Source: Oscillatoriales cyanobacterium (lineage in GTDB: Bacteria; Cyanobacteriota; Cyanobacteriia; Cyanobacteriales; Microcoleaceae). From it: DNA of 62,541 bases. Below, piece by piece: positions 46,621 through 57,200 of the stretch. Numbering within the stretch: position 1 is the stretch's first letter; the number at the start of each line of letters is the position of its first letter. Position numbers and translations under genes: made by a program. The notes beneath the pieces are model-generated. The model was not told where the DNA came from. It made no database searches and saw only the letters and a program-made list of their open reading frames with translations. Location: positions 1 to 62,541 of the forward strand of contig RDXH01000009.1 of NCBI GenBank assembly GCA_004292745.1. The letters are read 5' to 3'.

Positions 46621-48003
46621 CTATCCCACTAACAAACTTTCTTCGGGATATTTAACAGTGGTGGGTTTAGGATCGCCAACGGCAGCACTCATCAGCAGCA
46701 GCACGCCAACCCTACCTATGTACATAGTAGCAATCAGAATTAACTTGCCGATCGCCGAAATCTTCGCAGTAATTCCCGTAGAAAGTCCCACCGTCGCAAA
46801 AGCTGACACTGCCTCAAATAGCACCTGAATAAATTCTAGTTCGGGATTAACCAGCTCAACTAAAGTTGCAGATACGATCACCACAATCAGGGAGCCAAAC
46901 ACCACACTAATAGTCTTGAGAATCAGTGCTATCGGGATTTGGCGCTGATAACACTCCACCTGCTCCTTTCCCTCTAGAACTGCTGCGGTACAGCTAAACA
47001 AGATCCTAAAAGTTGTGGTTTTGATACCCCCACCGGTGCTGCCGGGACTAGCACCAACAAACATCAGTGCAATGGTCAAAAATAGTGATGTTTCACTCAT
47101 TTTGCCAATGTCAATTGTATTAAATCCCGCCGTGCGAGGAGTCACAGATTGAAACCAAGCAGCCATAACTTTTTGACCCAAACTTAAAGGACCGAAAGTT
47201 TCTGGATTGTTGTATTCCATGACCAAAAATGTGATTGTTCCTATAATTATCAGGATAGCCGTTGTGCTGGTGACGACTTTAAAATTTAGGGAAAAAACTG
47301 TGCAGATAGGACTTTTATTGAAGCGACCGCGCACCCACAGGTACATTTCCATAATTACCTGATAGCCAATGCCTCCAAAAATAATCAAACCACCAATGGT
47401 AAGGTTGATAAGAGGGGAACCACTATAGCCGATTAAATTGTCAGAATACAGGCTAAAGCCAGCATTATTAAAGGCATTAATGCTGTGAAAAACAGCAGAC
47501 CACAGACCATCCTTAAATCCAAATTGCGGTACAAAAACCAACATCAGCAAAAACACACCTGTTAGTTCAAACAACATGGTTGTTGCTAAAATTGACTGCA
47601 CGAGTTGCACTACACCATCTAGACCAGATTTGTCAAGGGATTGTTGGATAGCAATTTTGTCTTTCAATCCAAATCGGCGACCGAGTAAGAGCAGTAAGAA
47701 AGTAGTGGCTGTCATATAGCCTAAACCACCTATTTGCACTAAAAAAACCAGGAATAGTTGCCCCCAAAAAGAGTAATATTTCCCGACATCTACCACTGAC
47801 AAGCCCGTGACGCAGACAGCAGAAGTAGAAGTAAAGAGTGCGGTGATGGGGTCGCTCCAAGTTCCCTCACTTGTGGAAAAAGGCATCAATAATAACAGAG
47901 CACCTAGGGTAATGACGGCTATAAAACCCAAGCAAATAGTTCGCGAGACAGTCATTCGATTTGAGATTTTAGATTTGAGATTGAACGTGGGTTGAAATTT
48001 CAA
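46621..48003 (-). CDS. ktrB: potassium channel/transporter subunit KtrB
   Basis: The membrane subunit of the sodium-dependent Ktr potassium uptake system. A 460-residue TrkH/KtrB fold with four pore-type repeats; TSTSAVCVTGLSVVD, INAFNNAGFSL, VGASPGSTGGGIKTT and FATVGLSTGIT mark the P-loops with their selectivity glycines. It forms an operon with ktrA downstream. In Synechocystis a third subunit, KtrE, is needed; none is seen here. It is divergent from the methyltransferase gene at 48121. Confidence 0.95.
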   Translation of the reverse strand: MKFQPTFNLKSKISNRMTVSRTICLGFIAVITLGALLLLMPFSTSEGTWSDPITALFTSTSAVCVTGLSVVDVGKYYSFWGQLFLVFLVQIGGLGYMTATTFLLLLLGRRFGLKDKIAIQQSLDKSGLDGVVQLVQSILATTMLFELTGVFLLMLVFVPQFGFKDGLWSAVFHSINAFNNAGFSLYSDNLIGYSGSPLINLTIGGLIIFGGIGYQVIMEMYLWVRGRFNKSPICTVFSLNFKVVTSTTAILIIIGTITFLVMEYNNPETFGPLSLGQKVMAAWFQSVTPRTAGFNTIDIGKMSETSLFLTIALMFVGASPGSTGGGIKTTTFRILFSCTAAVLEGKEQVECYQRQIPIALILKTISVVFGSLIVVIVSATLVELVNPELEFIQVLFEAVSAFATVGLSTGITAKISAIGKLILIATMYIGRVGVLLLMSAAVGDPKPTTVKYPEESLLVG

Positions 48004-48120
48004 ACATTCGGCCTTGAGTTCCGGCTATCGAATAAGTTCGACCGATGGAACTTAAATCGCAAAAAATGACAAGAATGGCAAAAGAACGGTAGAATTTCTG
48101 TAATAACTTGCGATCGTGCG

Positions 48121-49074
48121 ATGACATCAACACTTTACCAGCAAATTCAGCAATTTTATGACGCTTCCAGCGGTCTGTGGGAACAGGTGTGGGGCGAACA
48201 TATGCACCACGGTTACTACGGCCCGGATGGAAACTTAAAGAAAGAACGCCGACAAGCTCAGATAGATTTGATTGAAGAACTGCTTGACTGGGCAGGAGCA
48301 CCATCACAGACCCAACTATCTCAACCTTACAGCATTCTCGATGTCGGCTGCGGCATCGGTGGCAGTACGCTGTATTTGACCGAAAAGTTTAGTTCTATAG
48401 CTGCAAATAATTTCCGGTTAGATGATGAGGTCGATCGCAATTTTAGTCGATCGCCTGGACAAAGTAAAACGGAAACTAGGATTACAGCTACCGGCATTAC
48501 TCTGAGTCCAGTACAAGCCAACAGAGCCAAGGAACGGGCCAAAATGGCTGGGCTCGAAAACAATGTCAATTTTTTGGTGGCCGATGCTTTGAATACGCCT
48601 TTTCCTGACAACTCTTTCGATTTGGTTTGGTCCCTAGAAAGTGGCGAACATATGCCAGATAAAATTAAATTTTTGCAGGAATGTTACCGCGTCCTCAAGC
48701 CGGGGGGAACTTTGATTTTGGCGACTTGGTGTCATCGTCCCGTGGGAGAAACCGCCGGAGAATTAACAGATGCAGAAAGAAGGGAATTGGCAGAAATTTA
48801 CCGGGTTTATGCTTTACCTTATGTGATTTCTTTGCCGGAATATGAAGAAATTACCCGCAGTTTGCCTTTTACAAATATTCGCACTGCTGATTGGTCAAAA
48901 GCTGTGGCTCCTTTTTGGGATATAGTGATCGATTCTGCTTTTACTCCTAGTGCGATTTGGGGTTTGTTGACTAGCGGTTGGACGACGATTCAAGCTGCTC
49001 TGGCGCTCTCGTTGATGAGTCGTGGCTATCAAAGCGGATTGATTCGTTTCGGGTTGATTTGTGCTGTCAAATAA
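48121..49074 (+). CDS. tocopherol-type C-methyltransferase
   Basis: A 317-residue SAM-dependent methyltransferase of the gamma-tocopherol/MPBQ group (VTE4-like). FYDASSGLWEQVWGEHMHHGYY at the start and ILDVGCGIGGSTLYL (SAM loop, about 72-86) are typical, as are GITLSPVQANRAKERA and WSLESGEHMPDK. It should methylate gamma- to alpha-tocopherol at the membrane, although related members act on other prenyl quinols. About 31 residues (91-121) between LTEKF and ATGITLSP are extra compared with the family and contain two CGATCGC sites in the DNA. ATG 48121. Confidence 0.87.
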   Translation: MTSTLYQQIQQFYDASSGLWEQVWGEHMHHGYYGPDGNLKKERRQAQIDLIEELLDWAGAPSQTQLSQPYSILDVGCGIGGSTLYLTEKFSSIAANNFRLDDEVDRNFSRSPGQSKTETRITATGITLSPVQANRAKERAKMAGLENNVNFLVADALNTPFPDNSFDLVWSLESGEHMPDKIKFLQECYRVLKPGGTLILATWCHRPVGETAGELTDAERRELAEIYRVYALPYVISLPEYEEITRSLPFTNIRTADWSKAVAPFWDIVIDSAFTPSAIWGLLTSGWTTIQAALALSLMSRGYQSGLIRFGLICAVK

Positions 49075-49179
49075 CTCTGGAAGCACAGGGAAGCAGGAAT
49101 CAGGAAGTGGACGGGGAGTAATATCTCCCTTAAACTAACCTGAAACTCAACGCTTGTATTCAAGCCTCCTAAAAAACTT

Positions 49180-49938
49180 ATGAAATTTATCGGCATAGAC
49201 TTAGGTTGGAGTTCGGGAGCAAGTGGTTTATGCTGCTTAAATTGGGAAAACAATCGATTGGAATTAATCGAGTGCGATCGCCAACAATCCCTCAATGACA
49301 TTCTCACCTGGATCGAAACCCAAATCTCCCCAACAGAACCCGCAATCATCGCCGTAGACGCCCCTACAATCATCGCCAATGCCACTGGAATGCGAGAAGC
49401 AGATAAACTCACCCACAAACATTTCGGGCGCTACCACGCAGGGTGTTATCCAGCCAACCTTTCCCGCCCCTTCGCCCAAAAAACTGTAGAATTAGGCCTC
49501 AGTTTAGAAGCCAGAGAATTTGCTCACGCCCCAACTATTGAAGCTCAAAAGTTAGGCAGATATCAAATAGAAGTTTATCCTCATCCAGCCACAATAAACT
49601 TATTTAAATTAGACAGAATCATTAAATATAAAAAAGGAAAACTGGCAGAACGTCAACTAGAATTGATGAAACTCTGCCAGTATATTAGAGATATTTTACC
49701 AAACCTTGAACCCTCTCTAAATCTGCCTTCTAGCACAGGCATTTTGCCTGGGAGTCTTGGCGGTTTAATTCCCTTAGAAATTCCCACCAGTATTGCCACC
49801 CTCAAAGCTTTAGAAGACCAGCTAGATGCCTTGCTGTGCGCTTATATAGGCGCTCACTGGTGGTACTGGGGAATAGAGCGGAATTTGGTCTTGGGCGATC
49901 GCGCCACCGGCTACATAGTCATTCCTCAACTTGGATAA
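49180..49938 (+). CDS. DUF429 family protein
   Basis: A 252-residue protein with an RNase H/actin-like fold typical of DUF429: FIGIDLGWSSGASGLCC at the start, IIAVDAPTIIAN, and the end TLKALEDQLDALLCAYIG. The molecular role is unknown. The piece SSTGILPGSLGGL (about 183-195) is encoded by a dispersed-repeat-like sequence (AGGCATTTTGCCT) and probably is a small in-frame insertion. ATG 49180. A short AG-rich and TGACTAATGACTAC tandem repeat follows before the convergent glgP. Confidence 0.85.
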   Translation: MKFIGIDLGWSSGASGLCCLNWENNRLELIECDRQQSLNDILTWIETQISPTEPAIIAVDAPTIIANATGMREADKLTHKHFGRYHAGCYPANLSRPFAQKTVELGLSLEAREFAHAPTIEAQKLGRYQIEVYPHPATINLFKLDRIIKYKKGKLAERQLELMKLCQYIRDILPNLEPSLNLPSSTGILPGSLGGLIPLEIPTSIATLKALEDQLDALLCAYIGAHWWYWGIERNLVLGDRATGYIVIPQLG

Positions 49939-50038
49939 AGAGAGAGGGAGAGGGACAGGGAAAGAGGGGGAGAGTTGGAGAATTAGGAAAATCTTCCTTT
50001 ATTCTCCTGACTAATGACTACTGACTAATGACTACTCA

Positions 50039-52597
50039 CTAATGAGCCCAGAGAATCACACCAGGTTCATAGGCGCTGCTGAGATTTTCGTGCTTCGGCA
50101 AAACCCGGAGCGATAAACCTTGCAAGCCACTAGAAGTATAGGCAATATCCGCCGTATAAAGACTAGCATTGTGAGCATCTTGTCCCAAATACTCCATCAC
50201 CATTGGCACACCACCGACAATTTCTCCGTTAGCATCCACCGAACCTTGATAAAGTTCTACTTGTACATCACTGGGTGTCAAACCCATCAGATTAATCCGA
50301 GCTTTGACATCGATCGACTGATTGACCTTAACTTCCTGATCTTGGGAAATATCAACAGCCTCAATCTTAATGTCGTGCCACTTTTGCAGCAAATTCTGCT
50401 TCCAGGAAGACAACTCCTTGGCCGGGGCGCAATTATCCTTAGTCATAGTGTAGAATCGATCGCTCACAGGGAAATAAGCCCGCCGTGCGTAATCCTTCAC
50501 CATCCGAGCCGTATTGAAGAAAGGACAATTCAAGCGAATAGAATCCTTCATCTTCGCCGTCCAACCACGGGGAATGCCATCAGAATCGCGGTTATAAAAC
50601 AGCGGTACAACTTCTTTTTCCATCAAGTCGTACAAAGCATTCGCCTCGACATCATCCTGATACTTAGTATCTTCGTAAAACTCCCCATGTCCGATCGGCC
50701 AACCGGTCCGAACATAATCAGCCTCATCCCACCAGCCATCAAGAATACTCAGATTCGGCAAACCATTCATCGAAGCCTTCATCCCGGAAGTACCAGAAGC
50801 CTCACGAGGGCGGCGCGGCGTATTCAGCCACACATCGCAGCCCGACACCATCATCCGAGCGACATTAATGTCGTAATTCGGCAAAAACACCATCGAACTC
50901 ATCGTGTCGTGTTCGCGGATGAAGTGAACAATATCCCGAATCAATTCCTTACCCGGAATATCCATCGGGTGAGCCTTCCCAGCAATCACAAACTGCACCG
51001 GGCGGTTTTGGTCTCGCATAATCCGCATAATGCGATCGACATCACGCAAGAATAGCGTAGCTCGTTTGTAAGTAGCAAAACGACGAGCAAACCCGATCGT
51101 CAACACCTTGGGATCGAGAGCCTCCCGTGCCTGCTCAATCTCGCCTTGAGCAGCGCCCCGTTCCCGCAAAGTCTTTTGTAGCCACTCCCTCGCGAACACC
51201 ACCAACTCCGATCGACAGCGTTCGTGATTCCGCCACAATTCCTCATCAGGAATCGAAGCCATCTTATCCCACAGGCGATCGTCCTTACGAGTCATTTCCC
51301 AATCCGGGCCAAGGTAGCGATCGTACAACTCCTGAGTAGACTTAGCCACACAACTGCGAGCGTGAACCCCGTTGGTAATCGAAGTAATCGGCACTTCTTC
51401 CTGTGGCAAACCCGGCCACAGCCCGCCAAACATCGGCCGCGACACCACACCGTGCAAAGCCGCCACCCCATTGACAAAACTCGACATTTTGATAGCGAGA
51501 ATTGCCATATTCAGAGGTGCCGAAGCATCCCCCGTATTTTCCCGGCCCAGGGCCAGAAAATCCTCTTGGGACAACCCAAAAATCTTGGGATATTGACCCA
51601 GATAGTGCATTACCATACTCGGCTCGAACAAGTCAAACCCCGCAGGGACTGGCGTGTGAGTCGTAAACATACTACTAGATATCACCACCTGTTCGGCTTC
51701 TGTGAAACTCAGGTGATGTTCCTCCATAAGTATGCGTATCCGTTCCAAAGCCATGAAAGCCGCGTGGCCTTCATTCATGTGATAAGCAGTGACAGTCAGC
51801 CCCAAAGCCTTGAGCATTTTCACACCACCAATACCCAGCATGATTTCTTGGTGCATCCGCAGGGTTTTATCACCGCCGTAAAGTTGGTCGGTAATATCTT
51901 GATCGTAGCGACTGTTCGGTTCAATATTCGTATCCATCAGGTACAGAGGCACCGTACCCACTTGCACCCGCCAAATCCGCGCGTAAACCTTGCGGCCCGG
52001 ATAGTCTACCTCAATCCGCAATTCTGAACCGTCGGGATTCCGTTCCAGATGGAGCGGCATATTGTAAAAATCGTTAAGCGGATAACGTTCTTGTTGCCAA
52101 CCGTCGGCATTGAGATACTGGGAGAAATAGCCTTCTTGGTAAAGCAAGCCCACGCCGACGAGGGGCAATCCCAAATCGCTCGCAGATTTCAGGTGGTCCC
52201 CAGCCAGGACGCCCAAACCCCCGGAATAAATGGGCAGGGCTTTGACCAAGCCAAATTCCATCGAAAAGTAAGCGTAGCATTCTTCCAGGTCTGTGCCCCG
52301 CTGTTTGCGGTACCAGGCGCGATTTTTGAGATAATCTTCTAACTGCTGGGCTGCTCGGTTCATTTGGGCAATGAAGCCCTTGTCTTCTGCCATTTCTTCC
52401 AGTCGCTCTTGAGAAATGGTCCCTAGCATCAGCACTGGGTTTTGGTTGCTGGAGTCCCAGAGGTCTCTATCTAGGCGGCGGAATAAGTCTTTGGTTTCTA
52501 CGTTCCAGTCCCAGTGCAAGTTGTAGGCAAGCTTGCGTAGGGGTTCGAGAATTGTAGGTAGGGAAGGGGAAACGTTAAATGTACGAATCGGCTGCAT
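50039..52597 (-). CDS. glgP: alpha-glucan (glycogen) phosphorylase
   Basis: Releases glucose 1-phosphate from glycogen with pyridoxal phosphate. The 852 residues from ATG 52597 start with the DUF3417-type N-terminus (LRKLAYNLHWDWN). AYFSMEFGL, LPIYSGGLGVLAGDHLKSAS and the PLP-lysine region SGTSGMKASMNGLPNLSI place it in the bacterial GlgP subfamily, not the longer MalP type. A GTG at 52666 would add 23 residues that the family lacks. Cyanobacteria often have two phosphorylases. Its 3' end converges on the DUF429 gene with a 100-base gap. Confidence 0.95.
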   Translation of the reverse strand: MQPIRTFNVSPSLPTILEPLRKLAYNLHWDWNVETKDLFRRLDRDLWDSSNQNPVLMLGTISQERLEEMAEDKGFIAQMNRAAQQLEDYLKNRAWYRKQRGTDLEECYAYFSMEFGLVKALPIYSGGLGVLAGDHLKSASDLGLPLVGVGLLYQEGYFSQYLNADGWQQERYPLNDFYNMPLHLERNPDGSELRIEVDYPGRKVYARIWRVQVGTVPLYLMDTNIEPNSRYDQDITDQLYGGDKTLRMHQEIMLGIGGVKMLKALGLTVTAYHMNEGHAAFMALERIRILMEEHHLSFTEAEQVVISSSMFTTHTPVPAGFDLFEPSMVMHYLGQYPKIFGLSQEDFLALGRENTGDASAPLNMAILAIKMSSFVNGVAALHGVVSRPMFGGLWPGLPQEEVPITSITNGVHARSCVAKSTQELYDRYLGPDWEMTRKDDRLWDKMASIPDEELWRNHERCRSELVVFAREWLQKTLRERGAAQGEIEQAREALDPKVLTIGFARRFATYKRATLFLRDVDRIMRIMRDQNRPVQFVIAGKAHPMDIPGKELIRDIVHFIREHDTMSSMVFLPNYDINVARMMVSGCDVWLNTPRRPREASGTSGMKASMNGLPNLSILDGWWDEADYVRTGWPIGHGEFYEDTKYQDDVEANALYDLMEKEVVPLFYNRDSDGIPRGWTAKMKDSIRLNCPFFNTARMVKDYARRAYFPVSDRFYTMTKDNCAPAKELSSWKQNLLQKWHDIKIEAVDISQDQEVKVNQSIDVKARINLMGLTPSDVQVELYQGSVDANGEIVGGVPMVMEYLGQDAHNASLYTADIAYTSSGLQGLSLRVLPKHENLSSAYEPGVILWAH

Positions 52598-52720
52598 AGA
52601 CAAATTTTCTATTGTTGGGTAGCGATATTTTCCTCTGTCTTTTGGCACAAGTGCGTTATTCTGCACACTATTTTAATTTTTAACTCGCTGACATCAACGG
52701 GCAAGCCGACTGGTTGAACC

Positions 52721-52756
52721 AAGAATCCCCGCGCGTTCACGCGCCCGGAGTGTCAA
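52721..52756 (+). repeat. IS200/IS605 right-end-like hairpin remnant
   Basis: AAGAATCCCC, then GCGCG-TTCA-CGCGC, then CCGGAGTGTCAA. The pattern of a GC-rich hairpin ending in GGAGTGTCAA is like the right end of cyanobacterial IS200/IS605 elements. No transposase frame is next to it, so only the end would be left. Confidence 0.45.
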
Positions 52757-52938
52757 TCTGGCGGTTGAGGTAGGAACACCAATCAGCTAAACTTGTATCC
52801 GATCGCCAAATTAACTACAAGGCAGTCAGGAACTCCCTGAGTCAACGCCACGCTCGCTTGTAAGAAATTGCAAGCTTAACAAGCCTTTATAACCAGGTCG
52901 AAGCGAACACATTCGACTACGCGAGCGTGCACCGCATT

Positions 52939-53018
52939 ACCCCGAAAGGGAGATTGAGGCAACCATACCTCACAGGAGAGGCAACCATACCTCTCCAACC
53001 CCGAAAGGGGATTGAGGG
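52939..53018. repeat. two ACCCCGAAAGGG(A)GATTGAGG repeats and GGCAACCATACCTC repeats
   Basis: ACCCCGAAAGGGAGATTGAGG (52939 on) and ACCCCGAAAGGGGATTGAGG (52998 on) lie about 59 bases apart, with GGCAACCATACCTC twice between them. They are in a 424-base gene-free gap (52667-53090), which otherwise holds TTCGACTACGCGAGCGTG-like dispersed repeat pieces. Confidence 0.65.
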
Positions 53019-53090
53019 AGACTAAAGTCCCCCTTATAGTTTCCCTCTCAGGTCTAAAGACTCTGAGTTGCCCACTTACCGAGCTTTTTT

Positions 53091-53933
53091 ATGACTACTT
53101 CTGCACAGAAAAACCAGACCGAGATTTCCAATACAGTCTCATCAAATCCACAAATGTTATCTTTCCTGAAAATTCTTGAGTATTTATCCCTAGCTGCTTT
53201 TGCTGGTGTATGCATCCTTACCAGAGTTTTTCCAGACAATCAACTTGTCGTGATCTGGGGAGCTGTTTTTCTCTCTAGCTTTATTTTTATCTTTCTGACC
53301 AATAGACAATTGGCTCAGAACTCTAGGAATCTTACTAATCAGTTAGAACTCGGAAGAAAAGCTGAATTATATAGTTATCTGTTGAACCCGAATAATTCTT
53401 CAGATCACAATCTGATAACTCCCGTGAGAGTAAAGGCTTTACGATATTGCCAGGAGTTGATTGACGACTATAAAAAGACTAGAGAGACTTCGAGAAATAT
53501 TTATTATACTTTCCAATTGGCAACCGTTATTTTATCGGGAGTCACACCAATTTTAGTATTGGTAGACAAATTGGAACCAGGTCAAACTTTGCTCAAGTGG
53601 CTGCCCGTAATTTGTCCCGCTGTCGCCTCAATAGTCGCCAGTATAGTTACCTCCTTTCCTTTTCAGGAGAATTGGATTTCTGCTAACACGACTGTGGAAT
53701 TGTTAGAAGCGGAACAGGAGAAATTTATATTGGGAGTGAGTCCGGCTTATCGTTGTTATGATGTAGCCGACGAAGCCCAACATCAACAAATGACAAAAAT
53801 GGCAATAGAAAACTTTATCAATCAGGTGAATGAAATTCATCTTAAGCAAATCCAAAAACCAGATGAGACACGATCGAATGAGCAGAATACAGAGCCCGAT
53901 CAATCTACTGAGTCAAAGCAGGGGCAGAGTTAA
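53091..53933 (+). CDS. DUF4231 membrane protein
   Basis: A 280-residue protein with two pairs of hydrophobic segments: about 25-65 (YLSLAAFAGVCILTRVF, VVIWGAVFLSSFIFIFL) and about 145-190 (FQLATVILSGVTPILVLVD, LPVICPAVASIVASIVTSF). ENWISANTTVELLEAEQ and the following helix are typical of DUF4231, which belongs with the SLATT-type 2TM proteins. SLATT members are found next to nucleotide-signal defence systems; no such partner is present here. The last 30 residues are Gln/Glu/Ser-rich and disordered. ATG 53091. Confidence 0.8.
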   Translation: MTTSAQKNQTEISNTVSSNPQMLSFLKILEYLSLAAFAGVCILTRVFPDNQLVVIWGAVFLSSFIFIFLTNRQLAQNSRNLTNQLELGRKAELYSYLLNPNNSSDHNLITPVRVKALRYCQELIDDYKKTRETSRNIYYTFQLATVILSGVTPILVLVDKLEPGQTLLKWLPVICPAVASIVASIVTSFPFQENWISANTTVELLEAEQEKFILGVSPAYRCYDVADEAQHQQMTKMAIENFINQVNEIHLKQIQKPDETRSNEQNTEPDQSTESKQGQS

Positions 53934-53993
53934 CGAAGCTGACAATAAGCTGTTACGCAGATATAGCCTTTCTCAGAAAGATGAGGTACTGTC

Positions 53994-54089
53994 GGGCATA
54001 GGGCATAGGGCATAGGGCATAGGGCATAGGGCATAGGGCATCGGGCATCGGGCATCGGGCATAGGGCATAGGGCATCGGGCATCGGGCA
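53994..54089. repeat. heptamer tandem repeat GGGCATA/GGGCATC
   Basis: About 13-14 consecutive 7-base units in two variants in mixed order. Short tandemly repeated heptamers are a cyanobacterial hallmark. It lies between the DUF4231 gene and the end of the GGDEF-EAL gene, and nothing else is seen in that 288-base gap. Confidence 0.95.
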
Positions 54090-54221
54090 TACCTCACTTT
54101 TTCGAGAACCGCTATATTGGAGATGTCTAATAGAAAGACAAGACAAGTAATTGCTGCACAATCGGTTCTACCAAAGATGCAGAGGCTCTCACGAGAGCCC
54201 GATCGCCCTCACCCCTCCTTC

Positions 54222-57200
54222 TCAAGCAATTTTTGCCTTTTTCAACAGAGAATCGATCAAAATTTTAGTAGCATCATTGGCTGATAGGGGAGGGCTAAAG
54301 TAGTAGCCTTGAATTTCTTGACAATGGAGCGATCGCAAACATTCCAACTGCTGTTTAGTTTCCACCCCTTCTGCCACCACATTCAAATTCAAGTCTCGCC
54401 CCAGAGTGGCTACAGCATTGGCGATCGCCCTTTCCGACAAGTCATTGGTCAGCCCGCTGACAAAAGATTTGTCTATTTTCAATATATTGAGGGGAAATTT
54501 TTTGAGATAAGTTAAAGAAGAATAACCAGTTCCAAAATCATCCAGCGCAATCTGCACTCCCATATTCTGCAACTGCGTCAGAACTTTTTTCGTATACTCC
54601 ATATCTTGCATCGCGGTACTTTCGGTTATTTCCAACTCTAAATACTTCGGTTCTAGACCAGTTTTTTCCAAGCAATCCGACACCATTTTTAATAAATTGA
54701 ATTGCTGGAATTGCCTCGCCGAGAAGTTAACTGCTATCCGTAAATCTGGCTGTAAAGCATCCTGCCAAGCTTTGTTTTGTTTGCAAGCAGTTTCCAGAAC
54801 CCATTCCCCAATCGATACAATTAGCCCATTCTCTTCCGCGATCGGAATAAATGTATTGGGATAAATCAAACCTAATTCTGGGTGATGCCAGCGCAGCAAC
54901 GCTTCCATGCCCTGTATCTTCCAAGTAGTAATATTCACTCTTGGCTGATAGTAAACCTCAAATTCTCCTTGTGCAGGAGCCTCATGCAGCTTACTTTCTA
55001 AAATCAGCAACTGACTGCCTTGGGGATTAATTGTTGAGTTATAAAATTGATAGTTATTTCTTCCCCTTTCTTTCGCCCGGTACAAAGCAGCATCTGCATT
55101 TTTCACTAAAGTTTCCGCATCCTCTCCATCATCGGGATAGAGGGCAATCCCGATGCTGCTAGTGATGTGTAGTGACTGTTCTTCTAGTTTAAATACAGGC
55201 TTTAAACTCTCTTGTATTCTTTGAGCCGTTTTGACTGCATCTTCCGGCGAATTGATGTCTGGTAGTAGCACAGTAAATTCGTCGCCGCCCCAGCGGGCCA
55301 CCGTATCATTTCCTTGCAAAGTGTCGTTGATGCGTGCGGCAAAAATTTCCAATAGTCGATCGCCCGCTGCGTGACCTAGGGTATCATTAATCTTCTTGAA
55401 CCTGTCTAAGTCTAAAAACATCACAGCTAATATTTTTTTGCTGTTTTTAAGCTGTTTTAATGACGCGGAAAGTCGCTGGTTAAAAAGTATACGGTTAGGC
55501 AAACCAGTGAGTTGATCGTAAACAGCTTGATAGCGAATAATTTCTTCAGCTTGTTTGCGCTCAGTGATATCCATCATAGTGCCGATTGCCCGCACCGCTT
55601 TGCCACTTTCATTACGGATTATATAGCCCCTATCCAGCACAAAAACATATCTACCATCCGCACAGCGAAAGCTGTATTCTTCTAACCAATATTGAGCATC
55701 CCCTGCTAGGGTTTTGTTGAAATTTTCTATCACTTTTTCCCGTTCTTCTGGATGAATCTTATCTGACCAAAATCCCAACTTAATACTCTGATTATTATAA
55801 ACCTTGTGACCAAATAATTTATTAAATTCTTCGCTCCACCATAATTCTTCATTCACCAAATCTAAGTCCCAAACAGCATCATTTGTCGCCCGCGTCAACA
55901 GGTTAAACCGTTCTTCACTTTTACGCAGTGCTTCTTCAGCGCGCAGCCGTTCCGTGACATCCCGAAAACTGAAGACTCTGCCACTAATTTTTCCTCCCGT
56001 GCGCTGTGGTAGAGAGTAGCGCTCAAATATTCTACCATCTTTAAATTCGATGATATCATAACTTTCTAACTCCGGTACATCGGACAATTCTTGAGAGCGT
56101 TTTAGAAAAGTTTCGGGATATTTTAATTGATTGATTCCGAACCCTAAAACTTGATTATTAGAGCGAGAATCGAGCAGAAAATCCGGCACTTGCCACATTT
56201 GGGCAAACTTGCTATTAAAGGTGACAATGTTTCCTTGGCTGTCAACGGCAAGAATGCCATCAGCAGTGGATTCAATGGTGGCTTGCAGTAAGGAAAGAGA
56301 CCTTTCTAGTTCTAAATCTGATAATTTGCGATCGCTAATATCAAAAGCAGTGACTAATATAGAACCTTTTCGCTCAAACTTAATCAGATCTACTGTTGCT
56401 TCTATCCAGCGTTCCTCTCCGCTTTTTGAAATCAGTAAAATTTCATGTTTTAAATTACCTTTTTTGCGATGTTCGCTAACTTTTCCCCACTTTTTAACTA
56501 CGGAACGAAACTCAGGATGAATTAAATCATACAAATCCATTGATAACAATTCTTCGCGACTATATCCGGTAATAGCTTCCGTTTGAGAATTGACATAGCG
56601 CAATTGTCTGCCTTGATAGATAAATGCAGCAGCATTCACAGTTTCTACCAGTTGTCGAAACTTTTTTTCACTGCGACGCAAATCTCTTTCTACCCGCTTG
56701 TTTTCCGTAATATCTTGGGCTACATATAATTTTCCAGTTACTTCGCCTTTTCCATCGCGAATAATTGAAATAGACAGGAGTACAATTATTTTTTTTTCAT
56801 GTTTCGATAAATAAATTTTCTCGACGTTGCGGACAGAATCTCCTGCTGTTAAATTTTCAGTTTCTCGCCCAGCAAGGGGTAATTGTGTTTTCTTAAAAAT
56901 GGTTGCTATTGGTTTCCCGATTAACTCTTTTTTCGAGTATCCTAAGAGTTGGCAGGTAGCATAATTCAACGATAAAATATTTCCCGTGGGCGTAGTGGCA
57001 ACTATGGATACACTAATATCCTCAAAAATATCCAAAGCGTACTCGGCACTTTTTTGCAAATCTTGAGTCATGTTCGCGATAGTATGCCCGATATTCGGCT
57101 CGTTGTTTTTCGCTTCTGAATTTACATTTTTGGCTGAGTTAGTATTAATATTTTTCCCATCTAAATTAAATTTTACGATCGCATTTAATAACATACTCGC

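Noticed and set aside
50120-51055. 311-codon plus-strand ORF opposite glgP
   Set aside because: Antisense shadow of the phosphorylase gene; His/Ile/Arg-rich translation without family match. The same applies to 51224-52027.
52939-53018. Possible CRISPR array with ACCCCGAAAGGGGATTGAGG as repeat
   Set aside because: Only two imperfect copies, and the intervening sequence itself contains a direct repeat; no cas genes nearby.
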